DNA of 64,000 nucleotides from Verrucomicrobiota bacterium (GCA_947454705.1 CANGKZ010000006.1:118644-182643); one strand, 5' to 3'; shown: positions 1 to 8,652, numbered from the stretch's first letter. Numbers and translations are program-made. The notes: generated by a model not told the origin, from the letters alone.

Positions 1-56
1 AAGTTGAAGAGGACGACAACTTCGAGGCAGATCAGGATGACTTTGAGTGCGGCCAT
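1..56 (-). CDS. Possible N-terminus of a membrane protein, cut by the window edge
   Basis: Reading the minus strand from an ATG at 56 gives 18 codons to the window edge, beginning MAALKVILICLEVVVLFN. This is a continuous hydrophobic stretch of the kind that opens a membrane protein. From memory, verrucomicrobial site-2 (M50/RseP-type) proteases often open with such a segment just before the HExxH motif, but that motif would lie outside the window. There is no clear Shine-Dalgarno site. The protease identity is only a guess. Confidence 0.3.
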   Translation of the reverse strand, partial: MAALKVILICLEVVVLFN

Positions 57-230
57 GCCAGCAGAATTTCGGGAAGGTAGTGACGGGGGACGGGGAAGGC
101 AACTTGGGGGATGCCCTCAAGTGCCGGTTTTTTCCGCTGCAAACGGCCACTCTTTCGTTCCCTTTTTTGGAAGGAACGGAGTGGGATTTGGTGCTTCATC
201 CGAGCCGGGCTGGCCGGTGGTGGGACGCGG

Positions 231-674
231 TCAGGTCCGGCAGCCGAGGCTCAGGAGCACGTTGGCCCAGAGTGCCTGATCGCCGGTCTGGACGGTCAGG
301 ACGTGATCCGCTGATTCCACGGCCTTGTAGAAATCCCATTTGAGAATGGGTTCGAGCGCGAGGGAGGAACCGGATTCCTTCAGCACGGCTCGGAATTCGT
401 TCCACACCGGGGGCTCGCCGAATTTGGCGTAGGGATCATCGGACGGGATGCCCATGGTGTTGACGTGATCCACCGGCACGGCGCTGAGGATGGCCCGGAG
501 GGTTTGGACCACGGTGACGCAGCCCGGGGAAAGGTTGAGGGAAATGACCTGGGCGTTCGGACCTTTTTTGGTCGAGGCCGGGTAATTGCCGTCGGCGATC
601 AGGATTTTGGAGTGATGACCTGCGCGTCCCAGGATGGCGTTGATCTCCGGATGGATCAGCGTGTGCTTGAGCAT
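231..674 (-). CDS. RbsD/FucU family sugar mutarotase
   Basis: This 147-residue protein matches the RbsD/FucU family, which interconverts anomers of ribose or fucose in the cytoplasm so that kinases or isomerases receive the right form. The N-terminus carries the family signature: MLKHTLIHPEI, then a glycine-histidine pair at about residues 18-20 that includes the proposed catalytic His, then LIADGNYP at about 25-32. The length is typical (about 140-150). No ribose or fucose transporter, kinase or isomerase is adjacent. The nearest same-strand gene is a sugar isomerase/epimerase about 300 bp upstream across a repeat. The substrate (ribose or fucose) cannot be decided here. The ATG at 674 gives the family's usual start. 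Confidence 0.88.
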   Translation of the reverse strand: MLKHTLIHPEINAILGRAGHHSKILIADGNYPASTKKGPNAQVISLNLSPGCVTVVQTLRAILSAVPVDHVNTMGIPSDDPYAKFGEPPVWNEFRAVLKESGSSLALEPILKWDFYKAVESADHVLTVQTGDQALWANVLLSLGCRT

Positions 675-773
675 GTCGGCGATGGAACCGGAACCGCGCC
701 CCGATGCGAAGCCTGAATCGCGTCAGCGGGGGAGATGCTGGATGCTGGATTAGGCGGGAACGGCGCGGCGCGA

Positions 774-949
774 TTTTGGAGTGCGGTGGCAGAGCGGAGC
801 GTCGACACCGCTTTTGAGACCGGGCGGAGTCAAAGACCGACCGCCATTTCTCCGAGCCCAGTGGATTCCGGTCGCACCCGCGAATGCGCTTCCGCGCGGC
901 CTGCATGCCAAAGCGGCGTGGCGCTGCGCTTTCCGCCGCGCTCCAAAAG
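774..949. repeat. Inverted pair of a dispersed GC-rich repeat in a 306-bp gene-free gap
   Basis: The gap 675-980 holds no convincing gene. At 774-818 lies a GGAGTGCGGTGGCAGAGCGG-type unit ending in CGACACCGCTTT. At 910-949 the related unit is present in reverse orientation, so the two halves form a large palindromic arrangement. The same family recurs at 15607-15880. Just upstream, 733-751 is two copies of a heptamer (reverse complement of ATCCAGC), a motif also found at 27314 and 57840. Translated, the unit gives spurious small ORFs containing SVDTAFETG, which should not be annotated as proteins. Confidence 0.75.
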
Positions 950-980
950 CATGAGGCCAAAGGTTAACAGCCGCGTCCGT

Positions 981-1829
981 TTAGCGGAACCAGCGCTTGA
1001 AGCTTGCGATCGTCTGGCGGGCAGCGGTTTCGGAATCGGGCAGCGGCAGCACTTCGGCGCTCACGTAGCCGCCGTAGTTCATCTCGCGCAACGCTGCGGC
1101 GATCGGGGCGATGTCGGTGTGACCAAACCCGATGGCGCGCCGGTTCGAATCGGCAAAATGCAAGTGCCCCAAATGCGGTCCAGCGAGGCGCAGTGCCGAT
1201 GCAATGTCCGCCTCCTCAATGTTCATGTGAAACAGGTCGCAGAGCAGTTTTACATTCTGGGTGCGAAGTGTTCCGAGGAAATTCACGGCATCGGCCACGG
1301 TGTTGAACAGGTTGGTTTCGTAGCGGTTCAACGGTTCGTAGAGCAGGGGAACCTCGAGCGCGTGGGCGCGGGGGCCGAGTTGATCGAGCTCCTCCTTGAG
1401 CCACGCGAGGGATTGCTCCCGCGGCACCGGGTTCGGGCCTTCGCCCCACCGGCCCTGCATGGAACCGATGATCGCCGGCGCGCCGAATCCACCGGCGAAA
1501 TCGATGGCCGCGCCGATAAAATCGCGGGCACACATGCGGACGTGAGGGTCGGGATCGGTGAGTCGCAGCTTGCGCTTCACCCAGCCGGCGCCGGTTCCGA
1601 CCGCAGCGAGCTTGAGCCCGTGACGTCGAAGCAAATCGCGCAGCGCGAGGCCGTCCAGATCGTCGGCGTGCGACGGAAAAATCTCGATCGCATCAAAGCC
1701 GAGTTCCGCTGCCTTGGCGCATCCGGCCTCCAGATCGTCCCAAAAAACGAACGGACCGCCGCGGGCTTCGGGAACGAGCGAGAGGGTGATGGCGCTGGAA
1801 ATCATGAGCGAGTGCAGGGAGGTAACCAA
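981..1829 (-). CDS. Sugar phosphate isomerase/epimerase, TIM-barrel (xylose-isomerase-like)
   Basis: The 282-residue protein has the pattern of the AP-endonuclease-2/xylose-isomerase-like TIM-barrel family, which isomerises or epimerises ketoses and inositols with a bound divalent metal. The metal and substrate motifs are visible in order: YEPLNR (metal Glu) near residue 163, LCDLFHMNIEE (Asp and His) near 195-205, HLHFADSNR near 222 and a late SAEVLPLP (metal Glu) near 258. This spacing matches hydroxypyruvate isomerase and tagatose/psicose 3-epimerase relatives. A second ATG eight codons downstream (1805, MISSAITLSL) fits the family start better than the first. No pathway partner is adjacent, so the substrate is unknown. 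Confidence 0.85.
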   Translation of the reverse strand: MVTSLHSLMISSAITLSLVPEARGGPFVFWDDLEAGCAKAAELGFDAIEIFPSHADDLDGLALRDLLRRHGLKLAAVGTGAGWVKRKLRLTDPDPHVRMCARDFIGAAIDFAGGFGAPAIIGSMQGRWGEGPNPVPREQSLAWLKEELDQLGPRAHALEVPLLYEPLNRYETNLFNTVADAVNFLGTLRTQNVKLLCDLFHMNIEEADIASALRLAGPHLGHLHFADSNRRAIGFGHTDIAPIAAALREMNYGGYVSAEVLPLPDSETAARQTIASFKRWFR

Positions 1830-1915
1830 GCCGGGGACCCGGAGCCAAGACCGCGTTGAACGGGAACTTGGAAGGGATTCCGTCGAAACGGAAAGTTAGG
1901 GGTCAGGCGGGGAAA

Positions 1916-1990
1916 TGGTGCGAGATGCAGGGTTTGAACCTGCGACCCCTCGCGTGTGAAGCGAATGCTCTACCACTGAGCTAATCTCGC
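1916..1990 (-). tRNA. tRNA-Val (anticodon CAC)
   Basis: On the minus strand the sequence folds as a complete tRNA. The acceptor stem is GCGAGAT paired with ATCTCGC, then discriminator A and an encoded CCA end. The D-arm is TAGCTCAGTGGTAGAGCA. The anticodon loop TTCACAC places CAC at positions 34-36, which reads GUG valine codons. The T-arm contains GGTTCAAACC. It stands alone between the isomerase gene and the divergent nagB-like gene. Confidence 0.96.
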
Positions 1991-2131
1991 ACTGGGCCGG
2001 GGGTAAATAGTCGACGGAAACGACTCTGCAAAGGAAAACTTGTTGGATTCTTGGGTGCCCATGATCGGGGAGCTCTCGTCACAAGCTTTTCCCTTCAATG
2101 GATGCAGCCGGTTCTCTAGGCTTTCGGACTC

Positions 2132-2911
2132 ATGAGCGCCGCCCCTGTTCCGATTCGAACATTTCGTGCCGATGCCCTCAACGTCGAGGTGTTCGCCAGC
2201 TATCCCGATTTGTCCACCGCGGTGGCCTACCGGGTTCGTGACCTCCTCGCCGGAGCCATTGCCCGTCAGGGTTCCGCTGCCGCGATCCTCGCCACGGGAA
2301 ATTCGCAGATCCGCTTTTTGAAGGAACTCTCCGCGCTGGGCGGAGTGGACTGGTCCAAGGTGACCTTGTTCCACATGGACGAGTACCTCGGGGTTCCGGC
2401 CGACCATCCCGCGTGCTTCCGTCGCTACATGAAGGAACGCGTGGAATCGCTCGTGAAGCCGCGTGCCTTTCATTACCTCGGGGGCGATGCCGACCTTCCG
2501 CTCGACGAATGCGAGCGCTACACCGCGCTGCTCAAGTCGCAGCCGATCGACCTCTGCTGCCTCGGCGTCGGAGAAAACGGACACCTGGCCTTCAACGATC
2601 CCCCCGTGGCGCGCTTCGATGACAAGCACTGGGTGAAGCTCGTGAAGCTCGACGACGCGTGCAAGATGCAGCAGGTGAAGGAAGGGCATTTCCCCTCCCT
2701 GGAATCCGTGCCTCCGTACGCGCTGACCCTCACCATCCCGGCGCTCTGCGCGGCGAAGAAGATGCTCTGCCTCGCTCCGGAAAAGCGGAAATCGGTGCCC
2801 ATCAAGAACGCGCTCCAGGGACCGATCTCCACCGATTGCCCGGCCTCGGTGCTCCGCCGCATGGCCCGTTGCGACCTGCTGCTCGACACCGATTCCGCGT
2901 CGCTTCTGTGA
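2132..2911 (+). CDS. nagB: Glucosamine-6-phosphate deaminase/isomerase family
   Basis: The 259-residue product belongs to the NagB/6-phosphogluconolactonase-like superfamily and most likely converts glucosamine 6-phosphate to fructose 6-phosphate and ammonia. FHMDEYLG (about residue 80-87) carries the general-base Asp, and LGVGENGHLAFNDPP (about 144-158) carries the ring-opening His. In the E. coli enzyme the matching positions read Asp-Gly-His and Asn-Glu-Pro. Here they are Glu-Asn-Gly-His and Asn-Asp-Pro, a conservative acidic swap. No nagA or transporter is adjacent. Name is by family; a related sugar-phosphate deaminase is possible. Confidence 0.88.
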   Translation: MSAAPVPIRTFRADALNVEVFASYPDLSTAVAYRVRDLLAGAIARQGSAAAILATGNSQIRFLKELSALGGVDWSKVTLFHMDEYLGVPADHPACFRRYMKERVESLVKPRAFHYLGGDADLPLDECERYTALLKSQPIDLCCLGVGENGHLAFNDPPVARFDDKHWVKLVKLDDACKMQQVKEGHFPSLESVPPYALTLTIPALCAAKKMLCLAPEKRKSVPIKNALQGPISTDCPASVLRRMARCDLLLDTDSASLL

Positions 2912-2931
2912 TGCGGTGCTCCTGAGGTTTT

Positions 2932-3027
2932 AACCACAGATGCACACAGATCGACACAGATGGGAAACAGATCGGTTTTCGGGAGTGAAGATCCGGAATC
3001 TGTGTTCATCCGTGTCCATCTGTGGTT
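2932..3027. repeat. Inverted repeat built from ACAGAT units
   Basis: Downstream of the nagB-like gene, AACCACAGATG followed by three further roughly 10-bp CACAGAT-type units faces the inverse, which ends ATCTGTGGTT at 3027. The arms enclose about 40 bp. From general knowledge, similar 'accacagatg...cacagat' units are scattered through verrucomicrobial and planctomycete genomes. Here it sits between nagB and ruvX and could act as a terminator-like hairpin. Confidence 0.8.
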
Positions 3028-3065
3028 GGGCAGTGTTGAGAAGCTTCGGAGTCTGACTTAATCCC

Positions 3066-3479
3066 ATGCGCATTCTTGCCCTCGATCCCGGTACCAAGCG
3101 CATTGGCGTGGCGATCAGTGATCCGCTGAAGATGATTGCGTCGCCGCTGGAGAACATCGACGCCGAGCCGTTTGCGGCGTTCCTCGTCCGACTCAAGGAG
3201 CTGATCCGCGAGAAGGAAGTGGAACTCATCCTCGTGGGCATGCCGCGCAACATGGACGGCACGTACGGCGAGTCCGCCGCGAAGGTCCGCGAGTTCGTCA
3301 CGGTGCTGAAGGAAACTATCACCGTGCCGGTTCAAACCTGGGACGAACGCCTCACCTCCGCGCAGGCCAACCGGATTCTCAAGGAAGGCGGCGTGCGCGG
3401 ATCGGATCGCAAGGGGAAGGTGGATCCGATGGCGGCGGCGCTGCTGTTGCGCGGCTACCTGGATCACCTCAGCCCCTGA
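3066..3479 (+). CDS. ruvX: Holliday-junction resolvase-like protein RuvX (YqgF)
   Basis: The 137-residue protein is a full-length YqgF/RuvX RNase-H-fold nuclease, implicated in pre-16S rRNA 5'-end maturation and in junction resolution. The N-terminus ALDPGTKRIGVAISDP has the first catalytic Asp near residue 5. GMPRNMDG (about 58-65), TWDERLTSAQA (about 95-105) and the terminal DPMAAALLLRGYLD carry the remaining conserved acidic residues. It is the first gene of a tight plus-strand run with truA (8-bp gap) and trmL, a likely RNA-processing operon. Confidence 0.95.
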   Translation: MRILALDPGTKRIGVAISDPLKMIASPLENIDAEPFAAFLVRLKELIREKEVELILVGMPRNMDGTYGESAAKVREFVTVLKETITVPVQTWDERLTSAQANRILKEGGVRGSDRKGKVDPMAAALLLRGYLDHLSP

Positions 3480-3487
3480 GCCGAGCC

Positions 3488-4381
3488 ATGACGCCCGCGG
3501 CATCGGAGGAGGGAAAAGTCCCCAAGCGCGTGGTCGTGCCCGGGGATGATCTCGTGGCCCCGGGATTCGTTCGGCTTCAGGTGACCGTGGCCTTCGATGG
3601 CACGCATTACTACGGCTGGCAGCTCCAGCCGAAGGACGTGAGCGTGCAGCTCCGACTCGAGGAGGCCCTCGCCCGGCTGTTTCCATCGGCCCCGCGCGTC
3701 CACAGCTCGAGCCGCACCGACACCGGCGTCCACGCGCTCGGCATGGTGGCGCACTTCGATGTGCCGAAGTCGGAGTTCCGCATGACTCCGGACAAACTGG
3801 TGCTCGCCGCGAATGCGCATCTGCCGCCCGACGTGCGCGTTCTGGCGGCGAAGCGGTCGCGTCCCGGCTTCCACGCCCGATTCTCCGCGCGGGGAAAACA
3901 ATACCGGTACCAGGTTTGGAACCACTCCGCGCATCACCCGCTGCTGATGACGCAGAGCTGGCATTTCCCGCGTCCGCTGGACCTCGCGGCCATGCGGCGC
4001 GCGGCGGCGACGCTTGTGGGCCGGCACGATTTCCGCGCCTTCAGCGCCACCCCGGGCTACGCGCGGCGCAACACCGTTCGCACCGTGACCCGTTGCGACG
4101 TGCGACGTTCCGGGTCGTTGATCACGGTGGTCATCGAGGCCGACGGATTCCTGTACAAGATGTGTCGCGGCATCGTCGGGACGCTGGTGCAGGTGGGCGT
4201 GGGACGGTTCCCACCGGAGGCGATCCTTCCGATGATCGAAAGCAAGGATCGGTCCCTCGCCGGCATGACCGCGCCGGCGCAGGGGTTGGCGCTGTGGAAG
4301 GTGTACTATCCCGCCAAGCCGGAGCCGAAGCGACACGTGCCTGCAGCCTTGTCTGAGCCGGGAGCCGACGACGAGGAGTAA
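3488..4381 (+). CDS. truA: tRNA pseudouridine(38-40) synthase TruA
   Basis: TruA isomerises uridines 38-40 in the anticodon arm of many tRNAs. The conserved SSRTDTGVHA motif with the catalytic Asp is at about residues 76-85. The substrate-binding GKQYRYQVWN segment (about 137-146) and FLYKMCRGIVGTLV (about 221-234) are also present. The protein is 297 residues, about 30 longer than E. coli TruA, owing to a roughly 25-residue N-terminal extension and a Pro/Glu-rich tail. It starts 8 bp after ruvX. Its stop codon lies inside a three-copy AGGAGTA heptamer repeat, so the 3' end may vary in length between strains. Confidence 0.96.
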   Translation: MTPAASEEGKVPKRVVVPGDDLVAPGFVRLQVTVAFDGTHYYGWQLQPKDVSVQLRLEEALARLFPSAPRVHSSSRTDTGVHALGMVAHFDVPKSEFRMTPDKLVLAANAHLPPDVRVLAAKRSRPGFHARFSARGKQYRYQVWNHSAHHPLLMTQSWHFPRPLDLAAMRRAAATLVGRHDFRAFSATPGYARRNTVRTVTRCDVRRSGSLITVVIEADGFLYKMCRGIVGTLVQVGVGRFPPEAILPMIESKDRSLAGMTAPAQGLALWKVYYPAKPEPKRHVPAALSEPGADDEE

Positions 4382-4394
4382 GGAGTAAGGAGTC
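4374..4394. repeat. Three exact-period heptamers (AGGAGTA) spanning the truA stop codon
   Basis: AGGAGTA, AGGAGTA, AGGAGTC follow each other with a 7-bp period. The TAA stop of truA is made by the junction of the first and second unit. It is one of several unrelated heptamer repeats in the window. Confidence 0.8.
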
Positions 4395-4417
4395 GGAATA
4401 GTCCCCTCTTCCACGCC

Positions 4418-4870
4418 ATGTTGAACATCGTTTTGGTTGAACCGGAAATTGCGCCGAATACGGGCAACATCGGACGCCTGTGCGCGGCGACCGGGACGCG
4501 TCTGCACCTGATTGAGCCCCTGGGATTTCAAATCGACGACCGGCAACTCAAGCGGGCCGGGATGGATTACTGGAAGTCGGTGGACTGCCACGTGTGGCCC
4601 AATTGGACGGCGTTCCGCGCGGCGCAACCGGAGTCTTCCCGATTTTGGTACGTGGAGAGCGATGCCCCGGGCTGCTACTGGGATGCGACGTATGCCGACG
4701 GGGATTACCTCATCTTCGGCCGCGAAAGCGCGGGCTTGCCCAAGGCTTGGCTGGAGGCGAACCGGGAACGTTGGATTGATATTCCGATGTCCCATCCCAC
4801 GGCACGTTCGCTCAATCTTTCGAACTGCGCCTCGATCGTCCTCTACGAAGCCCTGCGTCAGCTGAGGTGA
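4418..4870 (+). CDS. trmL: tRNA (cytidine(34)-2'-O)-methyltransferase TrmL
   Basis: This 150-residue SPOUT-fold methyltransferase has the TrmL hallmarks: LVEPEIAPNTGNIGRLC (residues 5-21), FGRESAGLP (about 104-112) and the C-terminal knot IPMSHPTARSLNLSNC with the S-adenosylmethionine site. TrmL 2'-O-methylates the wobble nucleotide of leucine tRNAs in E. coli. The length equals the family norm. It is the last gene of the ruvX-truA-trmL run, 36 bp after truA. Confidence 0.95.
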   Translation: MLNIVLVEPEIAPNTGNIGRLCAATGTRLHLIEPLGFQIDDRQLKRAGMDYWKSVDCHVWPNWTAFRAAQPESSRFWYVESDAPGCYWDATYADGDYLIFGRESAGLPKAWLEANRERWIDIPMSHPTARSLNLSNCASIVLYEALRQLR

Positions 4871-4900
4871 GAGGTGTCCCACGGTGGATGGGCATCACGG

Positions 4901-5095
4901 GCGTGGAGGGCGCGGTTCCACCCGCGCCCTAATTGGTCGCGCGCCACAGCCCTGAACGAGTCACCCCATCGCAGCGCGCACCGCATCCGGAAAAATTCCA
5001 TCCGGGGTGCGACGAGAATTCCAAACCACGCGCTGGGAAATTCCACGGGGTCCGCAAACGAAGATGGGGCGTGGGTGGAACCCCGCCCTCCACGC
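4901..5095. mobile_element. MITE-like element with 29-bp near-perfect terminal inverted repeats
   Basis: The left end (4901-4929) and the right end (5067-5095, read in reverse) are both GCGTGGAGGGCG followed by GGTTCCACCC and GCCC, differing at about two positions over 29 bp. The interior has no coding potential. A single end of the same family, including the adjoining CGTTTGCGGACCCCGTG, is found at 20047-20102. The element lies between trmL and the convergent end of the first RCC1-like gene. No transposase is present; I see no clear target-site duplication. Confidence 0.7.
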
Positions 5096-5097
5096 AC

Positions 5098-8000
5098 TTA
5101 CGGAACTCTCACACGCCAGAATCGCGCGGTGGTGTCGGACGGTGACGAGGTTAGGGAGAGGAACAGCGGGGTATTGGCCCCAAATCCGAACACCGGGCCA
5201 ATCGAGGTCCAGATCCCAAGCGAATCACTTTGTTCGATCACCGCAGTTTGTCCGCTGGGAAGGACGACCCTTAGGGCACCGAATCCGCCCACCTGGGGTG
5301 AAAGAAGCAGGTCAAGTTGAGGGATCGCGAGCACGGATTGAATCACGTCGGTCGCCCACGTGAAAATGGCGTTGCCCGGTTGCCGCGCGACCACGCGAAT
5401 GGTTCCCACGCCAGTGGCCCTGAGCGCACCGTCTTCGATCACCCCGGGGCCATCGAGAACACTGAATTGGACGGGCAAACCGCTCGATGCCGTCGCGCTG
5501 ACGCTGACAGCCGGGCCGCCGAAGGTGACGGATTCCAGGGGAGGAAACGAAATCTGCTGCGGCGCCGACGTGATGAAGATGGCTTTGATGGCCGACGCTT
5601 CGTTGATGGTTGGTGTGCCCAATTGGACTGCCAGGACAATGATGAATCCCGTCCCCGTGGGCTGGAGTGCTTTTCCGACGATCTTTCCGGGCCCATCAAA
5701 CACGGAGAAGAACACCTCCAGGCCACTGCTGGACGTGGCGGTGAGGGGGATGGGTGTGTCGCTGAATGGGTGCGATTCAGGGAGCGCGAACTGGATGGAC
5801 TGGGAGACCTTGGACACGGTGAAGGAGCGCGTCACCGGTGTGGCGGCATTCCAAGTGGCGGTCCCCGCCTGTTCTGCAGCGAGGGTGACGTCGCCCACGC
5901 CCGTGAGGAGGAGTTGATTTCCGTTCAGTGTCGCAGGGCCATTGACCACACGCAGGGCGACCGGGAGTCCGCTGCTCGAGGAGGCGACGAGCGATATCGG
6001 GTTCGCTGTGAACGGCTGCGATGGGATGGCAGCGAATTGAATGGATTGATCGGCCTTGAGGATGGTGAAGGTTCGTTGCAGGGGAACTGCGGGCGTCCAG
6101 TTGGCGTTGCCCGGCTGCTCGGCCACGATCGTGACCGCGCCCGTGCCCGTGAGGGTGAGCTGATTGCCGATCACGGAGGCTGGGCCGTCGAGGACCCGAT
6201 AGCTTACCGGCAGCTCGCTCGATGCCCTACCGGTCAAGGTGAGCGGGGTGGGGCTGTAGGTGACGGAGTCGGGAAGCACGAACTGGATCGATTGAGGCTG
6301 CGTTCCCTCGCGCAAAACGGCGGAAATGGCGGAACCGTTTTCTGTCATGGAAAAACTCACGATGCGTCCCAGCCAGGAGGACGGAATGGTTACCGGTGTT
6401 GGGTTCGGATCCTCGGCGCGCACGTAGTAGGCCTTCCCGTCGGCAGTGCGAACCGCCATTGCCGCTGGGAAGGAGCGATTCAGGTCGAAGTAGGAAGTGG
6501 TTGAGGAAATCTCAACCACGTTCGGAATCTTTGCGGCGAATGGCTGGATGACTCCGTCGTAGCCCCACGTGAACAGGCTGCCGTCCGTTTTGGCCCAGAG
6601 GGCGGCCACATGAAAGAGCGGGGACCCGATCAATGTGGTAAAAGCGGCCACGCCGGATTGAACCTCGGGAGGAACGGGCTTCGTTCCCAGCTGGACGACG
6701 GTTCCATCGGTCTTGAGGGCCGCGGTAAGGTTATAATTGATCAATTGCCTCACCCCGCTTTGGGCGGCCTCCGGGACGCCATCCTGCGTGAATACGTTTC
6801 GGGTTCGATCCCACCGGACGACACCGCCGTCGTTGGTGAGCATCCAATCGAGCGAACCGCTGGCGATGGATCGGACGTTGGAAGGTGGCGAGACGAGTGC
6901 CGTGCCGTACGGAACGGCGTCGCCCCAGTAGATCAAAGTACCGTCGGCTTTGCGGGCGAGGGAACTGTAGCCACCGGCATAGATTTCGACGACCCCAGTC
7001 AACGCCTCAGGAGGCACAATCCATTGTCCCCAATTTTGCGAGCTGCGGCGGAGGAGTCCCGTTCGGTCATCCGTGGTGAAGAGCGGGCCGGTGAACTTCG
7101 CCGCCACCAACCCTTCCGGATACAGGTAGAGACTGTGCGAAAATCCAAACGCGGTCTGAATGGTGGTCAATGGCGTGCTTGCCTCGCGGTCGCTGCTCAC
7201 CGAGAGGAATCCGGAGGCAGGGGCAGGCGCCATGGTCACCTGGGCCGGAGGCGCGCTGGTGATCGAACCAGCGCGGTTGGTGATCACCACCGTGTAGGCT
7301 CCGGTGAATGGCGCGGCTTCGGGATCCAGGTGCAGCACATCGTTGGTGGCGTTTGCGATGTTTGTTCCGTTCTTCAGCCATTGATATTTGGCACCCGGGC
7401 CGCCGCCATCGACGGAGAGATCCAGAGGTCTGCCCTCGAACACGGTCCGGCTTGCGGGCTGTCTCTTGATGATGGGAGCACCCTCCAGAACCAGAAGTGA
7501 AGAGTCGTAGCGTCCAAGCAGTCGGCCCTGCGTCCATCCGGGAACGTTGGCCGGTTTCCACTTTGATCCATCCCAGGTCAGGGCTCGATGGTCGGTGGTG
7601 AGGGCAAACGACGGGGTGCCGGAAGCGAGGATCCCGTCGCTGGGCGCAGGGAGGAGGTCGGCGCTTCCGTCGAGCTTTTGGAAGACCAGGGTTCCATCGG
7701 TCAGAAGGGCCGCAAACGCATTGGTGTCAGCCGTGATGGATTGAACCCGCGATTGCAATGCGGTGTGGGTGGCAATGGGTGTGCCGCCGGGAAACGTCCA
7801 AGCTACCACCGAGCCGTCGGTGCGAAGCGCCACGCTGTAATTCGTGCCCGCAGCGATGGCCTGCACTCCGGATTGGGCTGCGAGGGGCACTTTGACGGGG
7901 CTGGTGAGTTCGACGACCGCCCCATTTTTCCGAAGAGCGACCAGGTGGGTTTTAGTTTGCCCCAAAGCCGAAGACCCCGGTTCGATGTCGTTGGATCCAG

Positions 8001-8484
8001 CAACTGCGATGTAGGCGGTTTCGTCCGAAGTGGGCGTGAGACTGATTCCGGAACCGACGTCGATCGGGCTTTCGGCTTCGAGCCAGCCATCTGAAGTGAG
8101 CAACACGTCGGGATAAGAAGGCACGACTCCAAGTGCCTGGCCCTTGGCGGGGCGGAGGACCTGATAATTCTGGTATTCACCGTAGTGGTTCGGTGCGCTG
8201 TTGGTTCCTCGCAGCCACTTCGCGACGGTTCCGTTGGTCCGCAACGCCAGGCGTTCTTCATAGCCCAGAGTGCCGAAGGGGATTTTGTCGTTTCCCCAAA
8301 TCTGAAACGTGACTGCCCTTCCGATGTCTCCCGTGATGGCGATGATACCGCTCTCCGCTTCCGGGGGGACTGGGACTGAAAACGTGGGATCAAAGACACC
8401 GCCCGTCAGAGCCCCAAGGCTGCGTGGCGCGGCGACAAGCGCCAGGAGAAGGCTGATCCCAAAACGAAGGAATTCGGATCGCAT
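5098..8484 (-). CDS. Giant secreted beta-propeller/Ig-like protein, paralogue A
   Basis: The product (1,128 residues from the ATG at 8484) starts with a clear signal peptide, MRSEFLRFGISLLLALVAA. An upstream ATG at 8592 would add 36 residues without signal character. Order of parts: an RCC1-like propeller (units such as ALRTDGSVVAW), one Ig-like domain (PASRTVFEGRPLDL... GAYTVVITN), a second propeller, then four repeats of about 85 residues with consensus QSIQF...ASSSGLPV...GPA...GN.L.LTG.G. The C-terminus (AVIEQSDSLGIWTS...FWRVRVP) resembles a verrucomicrobial cell-surface tail. Function unknown; probably exported adhesion or binding protein. It is the last of three tandem paralogues. Confidence 0.85.
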   Translation of the reverse strand: MRSEFLRFGISLLLALVAAPRSLGALTGGVFDPTFSVPVPPEAESGIIAITGDIGRAVTFQIWGNDKIPFGTLGYEERLALRTNGTVAKWLRGTNSAPNHYGEYQNYQVLRPAKGQALGVVPSYPDVLLTSDGWLEAESPIDVGSGISLTPTSDETAYIAVAGSNDIEPGSSALGQTKTHLVALRKNGAVVELTSPVKVPLAAQSGVQAIAAGTNYSVALRTDGSVVAWTFPGGTPIATHTALQSRVQSITADTNAFAALLTDGTLVFQKLDGSADLLPAPSDGILASGTPSFALTTDHRALTWDGSKWKPANVPGWTQGRLLGRYDSSLLVLEGAPIIKRQPASRTVFEGRPLDLSVDGGGPGAKYQWLKNGTNIANATNDVLHLDPEAAPFTGAYTVVITNRAGSITSAPPAQVTMAPAPASGFLSVSSDREASTPLTTIQTAFGFSHSLYLYPEGLVAAKFTGPLFTTDDRTGLLRRSSQNWGQWIVPPEALTGVVEIYAGGYSSLARKADGTLIYWGDAVPYGTALVSPPSNVRSIASGSLDWMLTNDGGVVRWDRTRNVFTQDGVPEAAQSGVRQLINYNLTAALKTDGTVVQLGTKPVPPEVQSGVAAFTTLIGSPLFHVAALWAKTDGSLFTWGYDGVIQPFAAKIPNVVEISSTTSYFDLNRSFPAAMAVRTADGKAYYVRAEDPNPTPVTIPSSWLGRIVSFSMTENGSAISAVLREGTQPQSIQFVLPDSVTYSPTPLTLTGRASSELPVSYRVLDGPASVIGNQLTLTGTGAVTIVAEQPGNANWTPAVPLQRTFTILKADQSIQFAAIPSQPFTANPISLVASSSSGLPVALRVVNGPATLNGNQLLLTGVGDVTLAAEQAGTATWNAATPVTRSFTVSKVSQSIQFALPESHPFSDTPIPLTATSSSGLEVFFSVFDGPGKIVGKALQPTGTGFIIVLAVQLGTPTINEASAIKAIFITSAPQQISFPPLESVTFGGPAVSVSATASSGLPVQFSVLDGPGVIEDGALRATGVGTIRVVARQPGNAIFTWATDVIQSVLAIPQLDLLLSPQVGGFGALRVVLPSGQTAVIEQSDSLGIWTSIGPVFGFGANTPLFLSLTSSPSDTTARFWRVRVP

Positions 8485-8652
8485 CAGCGGACGAGGGCTG
8501 AAATGCGCGACTTCTGGACGAAGCTCAGCGTTTCCTCGTGCCCTGGGATAGCCTGCTCCACAGCTCAAATGAGGGTTCATGGTGAATCGCAAAAAGCGAG
8601 ATTTGGTATCCGGATCTCGGCGAACGGCGCTGCTTTTTTCTCTCCACGACGC

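Noticed and set aside
735..1859. Long plus-strand open frame opposite the isomerase gene
   Set aside because: It is antisense to a clear sugar isomerase/epimerase and starts inside a dispersed repeat; composition is that of a high-GC shadow frame.
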